DNA of 64,000 nucleotides from Teichococcus wenyumeiae. Its GTDB lineage: Bacteria > Pseudomonadota > Alphaproteobacteria > Acetobacterales > Acetobacteraceae. The notes below the pieces were generated by a model, which was not told the DNA's origin, ran no database searches, and saw only the letters and a list, made by a program, of their open reading frames with translations. Shown in pieces: positions 40,782 to 50,445 of this stretch. The stretch lies in assembly GCF_003696345.1 (NCBI RefSeq), contig NZ_RFLX01000002.1:248001-312000 (forward strand). Reading direction: 5' to 3'. The position numbers were made by a program, and so were the translations under genes. Each line of letters starts with the position of its first letter. Position 1 is the first letter of the stretch.

Positions 40782-41936
40782 ATGAAGGCACCGCGCGCGT
40801 TGTTTCCCATGCTGGCTGGCCTCGCTGCCGCTGGCCTTTTCCTGCACCCGCTTCCCCTGCTGGCCCAGCAGGGGGCACAGCAGGGCCTCCCGGTGGTCAC
40901 CAGCCCCGCCCTGCGCGGCGCGGTGCCGCTGGAAATCACCGCGAATGGCAATGTGGTGGCCGAGGCCACCGTGGCGGTGCGCAGCCGTGTCGATGGCCAG
41001 ATCCGCGAGGTGCATGTGCAGGAAGGCCAGCGCGTGACGCGCGGCCAGGTGCTTTTCACGCTCGATTCGCGCATGGCGGAGGCGCAGCTGGCGCAGCAGG
41101 AAGCGCAGCTGGCACGGGACCGTGCCCTGGCCACCCGCGCCCGCGCCGATGCCACCCGCTACGCCTCCCTGCGCGGCGAAGGCTTCGCCGCTACCCAGCG
41201 CTTCGAGCAGGCGGCGGCCGATGCCGCGGCCGCCGATGCCAACCTGAAGGCGACCGAGGCCCAGATGGCCCAGACGCGCCTGACCATCGACTACGCCACC
41301 ATCCGCGCCGAGGCCGATGGCCGCCTGGGTGCCCTGCCGGTCGATGCGGGCAACCTGGTGCGTGGCAGCGAGGGCACGGTGCTGGCCACCATCACCCAGA
41401 CCGACCCGATCCAGGTGCAGTTCTCGGTGCCCGAACGCTGGCTGCCCGAGATCATGGAAGCCATGGCCAGGGGCCAGCCCAGTGTCACCGCCCGCGCGCC
41501 GGGCGACCTCCACAAGCCGGCCGAGGGCAAGCTGGTCTTCGTGGACAGCCAGGTGGACACCACCTCCGGCACCGTTTCCCTCAAGGCGCGCTTCGCCAAT
41601 CCGGAGAACCAGCTCTGGCCCGGGCAATACGTGAACGTGGTGCTGGTGCCGCGCGTGGAGGCCGATGCGCTGAGCGTGCCGGTGCAGGCGGTGCAGACCG
41701 GCGCCGATGGCCGCTTCGTTTATGTGGTGGATGCCGAGAACCATGCCCGCCGCAAGGCGGTTGAGTTGAAGCGCGTGGTGAATGGCCGCGCCGTGCTGGC
41801 CGCCGAGATCCAGGCTGGCGACAAGGTGGTGATCGAGGGGGCGCAGATCCTCTCGGACGGTGCCCGGGTCATGGAGCGCGGGCCCAACAATGCTCCCGGC
41901 GGCGGCCGTACCGCCGGAACGCGTCCGCAGAGCTGA
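40782..41936 (+). CDS. RND efflux periplasmic adaptor (membrane fusion protein)
   Basis: A 384-residue periplasmic protein with a signal peptide (LFPMLAGLAAAGLFLHPLPLLA). The lipoyl halves appear as GNVVAEATVAVRSRVDGQIR and LTIDYATIRAEADGRLGALP, with an alpha-helical hairpin between them (about 95-165, Ala/Gln-rich). The beta-barrel domain and membrane-proximal domain follow. It links the RND pump to an outer-membrane channel. There is no TolC-like gene beside it, so the channel is probably encoded elsewhere. The pump gene begins 12 bases later. Confidence 0.93.
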   Translation: MKAPRALFPMLAGLAAAGLFLHPLPLLAQQGAQQGLPVVTSPALRGAVPLEITANGNVVAEATVAVRSRVDGQIREVHVQEGQRVTRGQVLFTLDSRMAEAQLAQQEAQLARDRALATRARADATRYASLRGEGFAATQRFEQAAADAAAADANLKATEAQMAQTRLTIDYATIRAEADGRLGALPVDAGNLVRGSEGTVLATITQTDPIQVQFSVPERWLPEIMEAMARGQPSVTARAPGDLHKPAEGKLVFVDSQVDTTSGTVSLKARFANPENQLWPGQYVNVVLVPRVEADALSVPVQAVQTGADGRFVYVVDAENHARRKAVELKRVVNGRAVLAAEIQAGDKVVIEGAQILSDGARVMERGPNNAPGGGRTAGTRPQS

Positions 41937-41948
41937 GGCCCCCGCCCC

Positions 41949-44900
41949 ATGCATCTCTCCGAACTCTGCATCCGCCGTCCGGTGATGACAGGGCTTCTGG
42001 CCATGGCCGCCGTGCTCGGCGGCATTGTCGCCTATTTCCAGATGCCGGTGGCGGCCATCCCTCGGGTGGATTTTCCGGTCATCTCCGTCTCCGCCACCTT
42101 TCCCGGTGCCAGTCCGGAGACCATGGCCAATTCGGTGGCGCTGCCGCTGGAGCGTGAATTCTCCACCATCGCCGGCATCGACCAGATGAGCTCGATCAGC
42201 GGCCAGGGCACCCTGCAGCTCACGCTGCAATTCGTGCTGGGCCGCAACATCGACGCGGCGGCGCTGGACGTGCAATCCGCCCTCTCCCGCGCCCAGCGGC
42301 GATTGCCATCGGAGATGACCAACCCGCCCTCCTTCCGCAAATCCAACCCGGCCGATGCGCCGGTGGTGCTGCTGAACCTGCGCGGCGGCGACGTGCCGCT
42401 CTACCGACTGAACGAGATTGCCTCGGTCATCATCTCCCCTGCCCTCTCGCGCATCCCGGGCGTGGCGCAGGTGCTGACCTTCGGTGAGCAGAAATACGCC
42501 GTGCGCGTGCAGTTGGACCCAGACCGGGTGGCCGCCATGGGCTTCGGCTTTGACGAGGCGCAGCGCGCTATCGCCGCCGCCAATGGCAATACGCCGGTCG
42601 GCACGCTGGGCGGCCCACGCCAGCAATTGACGCTGCGCGCAAACGACCAGCTCCAGGACGCCGCCGAATTCGGCAAGCTGGTGATCGGCGGCCGGCCCAA
42701 TGCGCCCATCCGCGTGCAGGACGTGGCGAAGGTGGAAGACGGGGTGGAGGACAACCGCCGCGCCGCCTGGAACAACGGCTCCCGCGGCCTGACCCTGGCC
42801 GTGCAACGGCAGCCGGACGCCAATACGGTGGAGGTGGTGGATGGCGTGAAGAAGGCGCTCCCCGCCCTCGCCGCCGCCCTGCCGCCGGGCGCCGAGCTGA
42901 CGGTGATGCTGGACCGCTCCGTCTCCATCCGCGACGCGGTGCATGACGTGCAGCACCACCTGATGATCGCCATCGGGCTGGTGGTGCTGGTGATCTTCCT
43001 GTTCCTGCGGAAGCTCTCGGCCACCATCATCCCCGGCATCGCGGTGCCCATCTCGCTGGCCGGCACCTTCGGCGTCATGTACGGGCTGGGCTACGGCATC
43101 GACAACATCACCATGCTGGGCCTGACCCTGGCCGTGGGCCTGGTGGTGGACGATGCCATCGTGATGCTGGAAGCCATCGTCCGGCACATGGAGGAAGGCA
43201 TGAAGCCCTTCGCCGCCGCCATCCGCGGCGCGAAGGAAGTGGGCTTCACCATCATCTCCATCACCCTCTCGCTGATCGCGGTCTTCCTGCCGATCCTGCT
43301 GATGGGCGGCGTGGTGGGGCGCGTCTTCAATGCCTTCGCGGCCACGGTGTCGCTGGCCGTCATCTGCTCCTGCGTCGTCTCCCTCACCCTGACGCCGCTG
43401 ATGGCCAGCCGCCTGCCCGCTCATAGCAAGCCCAGCCGCTTCGACGCCTTCCTGGAGCGCGGCTTCCGCGCGGTGGAGGGCGGCTATGGCCGGATGCTGG
43501 ACCTGTCGCTGCGCTTCCGCGCGGTGGTCTGGCTGGCCTTCTTCGCCTCGGTCGGCCTGTCGGTCTGGCTGGCCGTGATCATTCCCAAGGGCTTCTTCCC
43601 GATCGAGGATACCGGCCTCATCAGCGTCTCCACCGAAGGGCCGCAGGATACCTCCTTCGAGGATATGGGCGTCCGGCAGGCGCGCGTGGCCGAGATCCTC
43701 AACCGCCATCCGGCGGTGGAGATGGTGAATTCATCGCTCGGCGTCGGCGGCGGCACACAGGCCATCAACCAGGGCCGCATGTTCGTGCAGCTCAAGCCAC
43801 GCGCCGAGCGCGGGCCGGTGGTGGAAGTGCTGCAGGAACTGCGCCGGCAGACCGCCGGGCAACCGGGCATGCGCGTCTTCCTCAACCCGATCCAGAACCT
43901 GAACTTCGGCGCCCGCCAGTCCCGCACCCTGTACCAGTACACGCTGCAAGGGCTGCGGCAGGACGAGCTCTACGACTGGTCCCAGCGGCTGGAAGGCGCG
44001 CTGCGCAAGCTGCCGCAGCTTCAGGACGTGAACACCGACCTGCAGCTCCATGCGCCCATCATGTCCGTGAACGTGGACCGCGACCGCGCGGCCTCGCTCG
44101 GCGTCTCGGTGGATCAGGTGCGGCAGGCGCTCTACTCGGCCTTCGGCGCGCGGCAGATCTCCACCATCTTCGGCGCTTCGGACAGCTATTCCGTTATCCT
44201 GGAAGCCCTGCCGCGCGACCAGCAGGATGAGAGCGGGCTGTCCAAGATCTATCTCCGCTCCAATACCGGGCGGCTGGTGCCGCTGGCAGGCATCGCGACG
44301 CTTTCCCGCACCGTGGGGCCGCTGACGGTGGCGCATCAGGGCCAGCTTCCGGCGGTGACCATCGGCTTCAACACCGCCCCCGGCGTGGCGCTGGGCGATG
44401 CCACCAATGCCATTGCCGCGATGGAGAAGGAGATGGGCCTGCCGCCCACCATCGTCTCCGGCTATGCCGGCACGGCGCAGATCTTCCAGCAGGCCCTGGC
44501 CGGCCAGGGCGCGCTGCTGATCGCGGCCATCCTGATCATGTATGTGGTGCTGGGCGTGCTCTACGAATCGCTGGTGCATCCGCTCACCATCCTCTCCGGC
44601 CTGCCGGCGGCGGCGGTGGGGGCGCTGGCCACGCTCTGGCTCTTCGACCTCGACCTTTCGGTGATCGCCGTCATCGGTGTGCTGCTGCTGATCGGGCTGG
44701 TGAAAAAGAACGCCATCATGGTGGTGGACGTGGCGATCGAGCGGATGAAGGCGGGCGACGACCCGCGCACCGCCGTCCACTATGCCTCCATTGTCCGCTT
44801 CCGCCCGATCATGATGACGACACTGGCCGCCGCCGCCGGCATCGTGCCCATCGCCGCCGGCTGGGGCACGGCGGCCGAGTTGCGCCAGCCGCTGGGCCTG

Positions 44901-45038
44901 GCGGTGCTGGGCGGCCTCGCGGTGTCCCAGGCGCTGACGCTCTTCGTCACGCCGGTGCTCTTCCTGTTCTTCGAGGGCCTGTCCCGCCGCTTCACCCGCC
45001 GCAGCCCGGCGGAGGAGGCGATGGCGCCGGCCGAGTAA
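41949..45038 (+). CDS. RND multidrug efflux pump (MdtB/AcrB-type permease)
   Basis: Inner-membrane proton-driven exporter of 1029 residues with twelve membrane helices and two large periplasmic loops. The start LSELCIRRPVMTGLLAMAAV is typical, and the membrane block LGLTLAVGLVVDDAIVMLEA carries the essential Asp-Asp pair in helix 4. The end of the protein repeats the pattern with LIGLVKKNAIMVVDVAIERM and a matching Lys. It forms a tripartite pump with the adaptor. Substrates are unknown. No dedicated regulator gene is visible. A hairpin follows the stop. Confidence 0.95.
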   Translation: MHLSELCIRRPVMTGLLAMAAVLGGIVAYFQMPVAAIPRVDFPVISVSATFPGASPETMANSVALPLEREFSTIAGIDQMSSISGQGTLQLTLQFVLGRNIDAAALDVQSALSRAQRRLPSEMTNPPSFRKSNPADAPVVLLNLRGGDVPLYRLNEIASVIISPALSRIPGVAQVLTFGEQKYAVRVQLDPDRVAAMGFGFDEAQRAIAAANGNTPVGTLGGPRQQLTLRANDQLQDAAEFGKLVIGGRPNAPIRVQDVAKVEDGVEDNRRAAWNNGSRGLTLAVQRQPDANTVEVVDGVKKALPALAAALPPGAELTVMLDRSVSIRDAVHDVQHHLMIAIGLVVLVIFLFLRKLSATIIPGIAVPISLAGTFGVMYGLGYGIDNITMLGLTLAVGLVVDDAIVMLEAIVRHMEEGMKPFAAAIRGAKEVGFTIISITLSLIAVFLPILLMGGVVGRVFNAFAATVSLAVICSCVVSLTLTPLMASRLPAHSKPSRFDAFLERGFRAVEGGYGRMLDLSLRFRAVVWLAFFASVGLSVWLAVIIPKGFFPIEDTGLISVSTEGPQDTSFEDMGVRQARVAEILNRHPAVEMVNSSLGVGGGTQAINQGRMFVQLKPRAERGPVVEVLQELRRQTAGQPGMRVFLNPIQNLNFGARQSRTLYQYTLQGLRQDELYDWSQRLEGALRKLPQLQDVNTDLQLHAPIMSVNVDRDRAASLGVSVDQVRQALYSAFGARQISTIFGASDSYSVILEALPRDQQDESGLSKIYLRSNTGRLVPLAGIATLSRTVGPLTVAHQGQLPAVTIGFNTAPGVALGDATNAIAAMEKEMGLPPTIVSGYAGTAQIFQQALAGQGALLIAAILIMYVVLGVLYESLVHPLTILSGLPAAAVGALATLWLFDLDLSVIAVIGVLLLIGLVKKNAIMVVDVAIERMKAGDDPRTAVHYASIVRFRPIMMTTLAAAAGIVPIAAGWGTAAELRQPLGLAVLGGLAVSQALTLFVTPVLFLFFEGLSRRFTRRSPAEEAMAPAE

Positions 45039-45088
45039 TCTCCCGATACGGGCGGAGGCTCTCGCCCCGCCTCCTGGCCACGCGATAT

Positions 45089-45118
45089 CGGGGCTGCCTG
45101 CTGAAGCGGGCAGCCCCG
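45089..45118. terminator. Hairpin between the convergent RND and MFS genes
   Basis: CGGGGCTGCC (45089-45098) pairs perfectly with GGCAGCCCCG (45109-45118) around ten bases. No T-run on either side. Likely ends transcription from one or both directions. Confidence 0.5.
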
Positions 45119-45187
45119 GATGCGTCAGGGGAACTGCTTTCGGCCTGCCCTCATGGCCCCTGGCGGCGCGGCGGCCGTGCCGACTGG

Positions 45188-46633
45188 TCAGCTACGCCGG
45201 CGGCCGGCCACCACGCCCTCGCCCGCCTCGGGCGGCAGGCGCATGGACATGGGGCCGGAGATCAGCATCAGCAGCCCGCCCAGCAGGAAGCCCACGGAGA
45301 AATCCGCCATGGTGACGGCCGGGCGCCCGGCCACGGCCACGCTGACCTGCAGTGCCGCCGCCGCCAGCGCCACGCCCACCGCGCCGGGCAGTTGCTGCGC
45401 CGTGCCGTAGAAGCTGGTGGCCGCGGAAAGCTTGGGCTGCGGCACGTCGGCATAGGCCAGCGTATTGGTGGTGGTGAAATGCAGGGAGCGGAACAGCCCG
45501 CCCACCAGCAGCACGCTGAAGATCACCGGGATGGGCCAGCCCGGCCGGAAGGCGGCGCAGGCCATCACCATCAGGCCGGCGATCACCGCGTTCCAGACCA
45601 GCACGTTGCGGAAGCCGACCCAGCGCAGCGCCGTCTGCGCCATCGGCTTCATCGCGAAGGCGCCGAGCGCGGTGGCGAAGCTGATCATGCCGCTCTGCGC
45701 CGCGCTGGCGCCGAAGCCCAGTTGCAGCGACAGCGGCACCAGAAAGGGCACCATGCTGGCGCCGACGCGGAACACCGTGCCGGCGATCACGGTGACGCTG
45801 AAGGCCGGGATGGCGAACAGGGAGAAATCCAGCGCCGGGTTGCGCACTCGCAGGCAATGCCGCACCGCCAGCGTCGTCAGCACCACGCCCAGCCCCAGCA
45901 TGCCCAGCGCCACCCAGTTGGGCACCAGCCCGCGCCCCAACGTCTCGAAAGCGAACATCAGGGCGGCCAGGGCGCCGCCCACCAGGGCCAGCCCCGGCAC
46001 ATCTGGCGGCGGCGGGATGATGCGGGGCAGCGGCGGAATGATGCGCCAGACCAGCAGCAGCCCCAGCATCCCCACCGGCACGTTGATCCAGAAGACGGCG
46101 CGCCAGGAGACCAGATCGGTCAGCAAGCCTCCCACCGGCGGGCCCATCACCGGCCCCAGCAGGGCGGGCATGGAAAGCCAGGTGGTGACGGTGAGCAATT
46201 CGTCCTTCTTGATCCGGCGCAGCAGCAGCAGCCGGCCCACCGGCACCATCATGGCGCCGCCCAGCCCCTGCAGCACCCGCGACGCCACCATTTCCGCCAA
46301 CCCCTGGGACAGGCCGCAGAAGACCGAGGCGGTGGTGAAGGTGGCGATGGCCGCCATGAAGACCTGCTTGGCCCCGAAGCGGTCCGCCATCCAGCCCGAG
46401 AGCGGGATGAAGACCGTCAGCGCCACCAGGTAGGAGGTGATGGCGACGCCCATCACCAGCGGGTCCTCGTGCAGGTCGCGCGCCATGGCCGGCAGGGCGG
46501 TGGCCACCACCGTGCTGTCCAGGTTCTGCATGAAGAGCGCGCTGGCCACGATGGCCGCGACCAAGCGGGGATCGGGATTCCGGGCCGGAGGCACGACGGA
46601 TTCGGGAGGCGAAGTTTCCTGCGACACGTCCAA
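45188..46633 (-). CDS. MFS transporter of the DHA2 (EmrB/QacA) family
   Basis: A drug:proton antiporter-like protein of 481 residues, about fourteen membrane segments. LFMQNLDSTVVATALPAMAR (D-x-x-x-V-N-type motif D1 of DHA2) is followed by FIPLSGWMADRFGAKQVFM, a match to the MFS loop motif G-x-x-x-D-R-x-G-x-K. RVLQGLGGAMMVPVGRLLLL is motif B, VMGPPVGGLLTDLVSWRAVF is motif C. The frame opens with TTG (46633); GTG at 46627 is an alternative. It lies 51 bases after the AMP-binding gene, perhaps one transcript. Substrate unknown. Confidence 0.9.
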   Translation of the reverse strand: MDVSQETSPPESVVPPARNPDPRLVAAIVASALFMQNLDSTVVATALPAMARDLHEDPLVMGVAITSYLVALTVFIPLSGWMADRFGAKQVFMAAIATFTTASVFCGLSQGLAEMVASRVLQGLGGAMMVPVGRLLLLRRIKKDELLTVTTWLSMPALLGPVMGPPVGGLLTDLVSWRAVFWINVPVGMLGLLLVWRIIPPLPRIIPPPPDVPGLALVGGALAALMFAFETLGRGLVPNWVALGMLGLGVVLTTLAVRHCLRVRNPALDFSLFAIPAFSVTVIAGTVFRVGASMVPFLVPLSLQLGFGASAAQSGMISFATALGAFAMKPMAQTALRWVGFRNVLVWNAVIAGLMVMACAAFRPGWPIPVIFSVLLVGGLFRSLHFTTTNTLAYADVPQPKLSAATSFYGTAQQLPGAVGVALAAAALQVSVAVAGRPAVTMADFSVGFLLGGLLMLISGPMSMRLPPEAGEGVVAGRRRS

Positions 46634-46684
46634 AAGGTTACGCCGCTGCCCGGTGGCTGACCATGGGCGGCAGGGACGCCCCCC

Positions 46685-48094
46685 TCATGCGCCGAGCAGC
46701 GCGGTGGCCGCCGCCGCCGGGTCTGCCGGCAGTTCCGCGACCACTTCGATGCGGGCGGGCTGGCCGGATACTGCCAGGGCCTCGCGGCAGGCTTCCAGCA
46801 ATGCCGCAGCATCCGGCGCGGCATCGGGCAGCGGGCGGATGAAGCCCACCAGCGCGCCATCCGGCCCGGCGCCCACCGCCGCTTCCTCCACGCCGGGCTG
46901 GCGGGCCAGGAAGCGGACCAGCGCCGCCGGTGTCACCACCAGGCCGTCGCGGTGGAAGCAGCCGTCCGGGCGCGGGCCGCTGGGGATGAAGGCTTCCCCC
47001 GCCAGCCCGGCGGGCTGGCCGGTGCGCAGGAAGCCATCGGGCGTCAGTGCCTCGGCTTCCCCGCAATAGCCGGAGAGCAGGCTGGGAGCCTGGATTTCCA
47101 GCACGTCCCCTTCCAGCCGCAGGCTGGCGGGATGGACGGGGCGGAAGCCGGTTCCATCATGCAGGGCAAAGAGGCCCTGGGTCTCGGCGATGCCCCAGGT
47201 TTCGCGCAGCGGCAGGCCGGGGGCCTCGGCGGCGCCGGGGCTGCCGGCGAAGCGCAGCGCGGCATAAGGGCGCCGCGCCGCCTGGGCGGACAGCGCCGCC
47301 AGATCGGCGGGCGCCGCCAGCAGATGCGTGGCGCCATGGGCACGGGCCAGGGCATCGGCGGCGGCCGGGCCTGCCTCCTCCTGGCACAACAGGCGGCCGC
47401 CGGCGGAAAGCGCGGCCAGGGCCAGCGCCAGCCCGTCCGGGCAGGCCAGCGGCAGGGCCGGCAGCACGGCGGAATCCTCGCCCAGCTCCAGCGCCCGCGC
47501 CACCGCCGCGGCATGGTTGAGCACGGAACCCTGGGCATGCAGCGCCAGCCGCGCCTCGCCGGCCGGCAGGGCCAGGATCACCGAATCGGCGGTGGCCAGC
47601 ACCGCCTCATGCTCCGGCATGGCGTCCAGCGCCTTCCAGGGCAGCACGGGCAGGCCGTCCAGCCGGTCCACGCCGCCGGCATCCAGCCCGATCACGCAGC
47701 GCAGCGGAGCGCGCGCCAAGGCCAGCGCCGCCTGCAGGCGCCGCGGCAGCGCGCCATCGCCGCCCCAGCCCACCGCCACGGCCACCGCGCGGGCGCGGGA
47801 GAGCAGGGTCGCGATCTCCTCCACCCCCAGGCGGGGGTCCAGCGGCACGGCGGTGGCGCCGAGCCGCGCCAGGGCCAGCAGCAGCACCAGGAATTCCGGG
47901 CGGTTGGGCAGCAGCAGCGCCACGCGGTCGCCCGGCCCGACACCCTGCCGCGCCAGCCCTTCCGCCACGCGGCGGGCCTGGGCAGCGAAGGCGGCGCGGC
48001 CCAGCGGCGGGCGGCTCAGCGAGACCAGCGCGGCGGCATCCGGCCGCGCGGCGGCCAGCCCTTCCAGCAGCGCGGGCAAGGTGCCGGCGCTCAT
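46685..48094 (-). CDS. Degenerate AMP-binding (acyl-CoA synthetase-like) protein
   Basis: A 469-residue ANL-superfamily fold. The N-terminal half resembles acyl-CoA synthetases: GLARQGVGPGDRVALLLPNR, FLVLLLALARLGATAVPLDP, and later ETWGIAETQG, the A5-like region. But the phosphate loop that should read like T-S-G-T-T-G-x-P-K is replaced by LALPAGEARLALHAQG, the later T-G-D becomes TGQPAG, and the C-terminal catalytic Lys motif is absent. It may bind a carrier or acyl group without adenylating it, or be a decaying gene with an intact frame. It lies upstream of the MFS gene on the same strand and diverges from ggt. Confidence 0.75.
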   Translation of the reverse strand: MSAGTLPALLEGLAAARPDAAALVSLSRPPLGRAAFAAQARRVAEGLARQGVGPGDRVALLLPNRPEFLVLLLALARLGATAVPLDPRLGVEEIATLLSRARAVAVAVGWGGDGALPRRLQAALALARAPLRCVIGLDAGGVDRLDGLPVLPWKALDAMPEHEAVLATADSVILALPAGEARLALHAQGSVLNHAAAVARALELGEDSAVLPALPLACPDGLALALAALSAGGRLLCQEEAGPAAADALARAHGATHLLAAPADLAALSAQAARRPYAALRFAGSPGAAEAPGLPLRETWGIAETQGLFALHDGTGFRPVHPASLRLEGDVLEIQAPSLLSGYCGEAEALTPDGFLRTGQPAGLAGEAFIPSGPRPDGCFHRDGLVVTPAALVRFLARQPGVEEAAVGAGPDGALVGFIRPLPDAAPDAAALLEACREALAVSGQPARIEVVAELPADPAAAATALLGA

Positions 48095-48333
48095 CGTGCC
48101 TGGCCCCGGGACACGGGCGCGGAAACCGGATGCCGATGGATGATGCCGCTGCCCTGCCGCACGTGAACTCGCCCCCGAAAAATCATGTGGCCCTGTCTCT
48201 GCCGCAGTTGCGCGCCGAATGCCAGCCGGGCCGGGCCGGTTTTCGCCACCGGCCTTTCAGCTTCCTGTGCGGCTGGACAATCCCGCCGCATCGCAGGAAC
48301 GTGCCGCACCCGATAACAGTGAGGATGCACCGC

Positions 48334-50022
48334 ATGACCGCCTGGACCGACCGCGCCGGCAGCCCCTTTACCTGCGAGAAGCAGCCGGCCCAGGGCAGCA
48401 AGGGCATGGTGGTGACCAATCATCCGGTGGCCTCGGCGGCGGGGGCGGAGATGCTGCTGGCCGGCGGCAATGCCATCGATGCCGCGATCGCCGCGCTGTT
48501 CACGCTCACGGTGGTGGAGCCAATGATGGTGGGGCCGCTGGGCGGCGGCGTGGCGCATCTCCGGCTGGCCGATGGCCGCCACCTGGTGCTGGACGGGCTT
48601 TCCACCGCCCCTGGCGCCGCGCGCGGCGACATGTACCGCACCGTCAGCGACACCCTGCCCGACTATCAGGAGACGGTGGACCGCGAGAACAATATCGGCC
48701 CGCTGGCCATGGCCGTGCCCGGCGCCCTGGCCGGCTGGTGCAAGGCCCTGGCCGAGCACGGCACCATGCCACTCGAAGAAGTGCTGCGCCCCGCCATCCG
48801 CGCCGCCGCCGAGGGCTTCCGCGTCACCGACTACCTGGCCGGCGCCATTGCCGATGGCGCGAAGGAGCTGGCGCAGGACCCCGGCCTCGCCGCCACCTTC
48901 CTGCCGGGCGGCGACATCCCGGCGGTGGGCAGCCGGCTGCGCCAGCCGGCGCTGGCCGAGTCCCTGAAGCTGATCGCGGCGGAAGGCCCCAAGGCGCTCT
49001 ATGGCGGCGAGATCGGCCGGGCGCTGGCGGCGCATATGGCGGCCTCCGGCGGCCTGATCACCATGGCCGACCTGGAAGCCTTCGAGGTGATCGAACGCCA
49101 GCCGATCCGCGGCAGCTACCGCGGCTTCGAGGTGCTGGCGCCGCCGCCGCCGGCTTCCTCCGGCGTGCACATGACGCAGATGCTGAATGTGCTGGAGGGC
49201 TTCGACATCGCCCGCCTCGGCTCCGGCTCGGCCGAGACCATCCACCTGCTGGCCGAGGCCCTGAAGCTGGCCTTCGCCGACCGCGCCGTCGCCACCGCCG
49301 ACCCGGCCTTCATCAATGTCCCGGTCGAGAAACTGATTTCCAAGGATTACGCCGAGGAACGCCGCGCCCTGCTGCGGCTGGACCGGGCGCAGGACTGGGC
49401 GCCGGGCATCCCGCCCGCCGAGTCGGCCAATACCACCCATGTCACCGTGGCGGATTCGCTGGGCAACATCGTCGCCACCACCCAGACCATCAACAGCCTG
49501 TTCGGCGCACGCTTCTCCATCCCCGGCACCGGGCTGATCGCCAACAACTACATGTTCAACTTCGACCCGCACCCGAACAAGGCGCTCTCCGTGGAGCCGG
49601 GCAAGCGGGTCTTCACCTCCATGGCGCCATCCATCGTGCTGAAGGATGGCAGGCCGGCCTTCGCGCTGGGGCTGCCGGGGGGCCTGCGCATCTTCGGCTC
49701 CGCCATGCAGGCTATCATCAACCTGATCGACCACGGCATGTCGCTGCAGGAAGCGGTGGAAGCGCCGCGCATCTGGACCCAGGGCCATACGCTGGAACTG
49801 GAGCCGGCGATCTCGGCCGAGGCCGAGGCCGGGCTGGTGGCGCGCGGCCATATGGTGGCGCGGCCGAAGCATATCGGCGGCGGCATGGGCGCCATCCGCT
49901 TCCTGGCCGATGGCCTGCTGGAAGGCGCCGCCTGCTGGCGCGCGGATGGCACGCCGGTAGGCATCGCGGGCGGGCTGGCGCGGCCCGGCATCCGCTTCAA
50001 TCCCGAGGTCGGGCGCCGCTGA
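48334..50022 (+). CDS. ggt: Gamma-glutamyltransferase (cytoplasmic type)
   Basis: N-terminal nucleophile hydrolase that cleaves or transfers gamma-glutamyl groups such as that of glutathione. The 562-residue product contains NHPVASAAGAEMLLAGGNAI near the N-terminus, and the autoprocessing site SANTTHVTVAD with Thr367 as the likely nucleophile after cleavage, dividing large and small subunits. ITNSLFG-like TINSLFGARF and later GLPGGLRIFGSAMQAIIN complete the family blocks. There is no signal peptide, so it is probably cytoplasmic. ATG 48334 has GAGG 9 nt before it; the frame is open upstream but carries no family sequence. Confidence 0.9.
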   Translation: MTAWTDRAGSPFTCEKQPAQGSKGMVVTNHPVASAAGAEMLLAGGNAIDAAIAALFTLTVVEPMMVGPLGGGVAHLRLADGRHLVLDGLSTAPGAARGDMYRTVSDTLPDYQETVDRENNIGPLAMAVPGALAGWCKALAEHGTMPLEEVLRPAIRAAAEGFRVTDYLAGAIADGAKELAQDPGLAATFLPGGDIPAVGSRLRQPALAESLKLIAAEGPKALYGGEIGRALAAHMAASGGLITMADLEAFEVIERQPIRGSYRGFEVLAPPPPASSGVHMTQMLNVLEGFDIARLGSGSAETIHLLAEALKLAFADRAVATADPAFINVPVEKLISKDYAEERRALLRLDRAQDWAPGIPPAESANTTHVTVADSLGNIVATTQTINSLFGARFSIPGTGLIANNYMFNFDPHPNKALSVEPGKRVFTSMAPSIVLKDGRPAFALGLPGGLRIFGSAMQAIINLIDHGMSLQEAVEAPRIWTQGHTLELEPAISAEAEAGLVARGHMVARPKHIGGGMGAIRFLADGLLEGAACWRADGTPVGIAGGLARPGIRFNPEVGRR

Positions 50023-50044
50023 GGCGCCCTTTCCCCTCAAAGCG

Positions 50045-50076
50045 AAAAGGCCGCTCCCCCGGGGAGCGGCCTTTTT
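50045..50076. terminator. Bidirectional intrinsic terminator after ggt
   Basis: AAAAGGCCGCTCCCC pairs with GGGGAGCGGCCTTTTT, giving a stem with A-run and T-run on opposite sides. It serves ggt and the convergent small gene at 50099-50338. Confidence 0.92.
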
Positions 50077-50098
50077 CACAGGGTGCTGGCAGCAGCCC

Positions 50099-50338
50099 TC
50101 AGGGGCATTCGCAGCCATTGGTCGGGCTGGTCTCGCCACGCACCAGATGATGATCGATCCATTCGGAGACCAACCGGCGCGCCTCATTCACCGAGGCCTC
50201 CGGATGATGGATGCGGTACAACGCCGTGCAGGCCCGGAAGGACGAGAGATCGTCATTCCCGGTTTCGCGCAACTCGCGGTAGGCCGTCACCACTGCCCGC
50301 TCGCACCGGCGCGTGATGTGGCTGAAGTCGTTGCCCAT
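50099..50338 (-). CDS. Small hypothetical protein, 79 residues
   Basis: I chose ATG 50338 (MGNDFSHITRRCERAV), with AGGAG about 9 nt before it; the frame opens further upstream at a TTG (50425). RCERAVVTAYRELRETGNDD, then ALYRIHHPEASVNEARRLVS, predicts a helical cytoplasmic protein. It ends in CECP. There is no signal or membrane segment. I do not recognise the family. It shares a terminator region with ggt. Confidence 0.65.
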   Translation of the reverse strand: MGNDFSHITRRCERAVVTAYRELRETGNDDLSSFRACTALYRIHHPEASVNEARRLVSEWIDHHLVRGETSPTNGCECP

Positions 50339-50445
50339 CCAGTATTCTCCTGCGTTGCGAGTCAGATGAGAATCTGTCGCAACTCGTCCCGTCGTTTTTA
50401 TAGGCTCATCTGAATGGGCGTTCAAGTTTCGATTGGCCGGCGGGC

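Noticed and set aside
40767-43709. A reverse open frame of 980 codons opposite the RND genes
   Set aside because: The forward strand encodes clear adaptor and pump proteins; the reverse product is low complexity.
50339-50425. N-terminal extension of the small 79-residue protein from a TTG start
   Set aside because: The internal ATG has a good AGGAG site, while the TTG has none.
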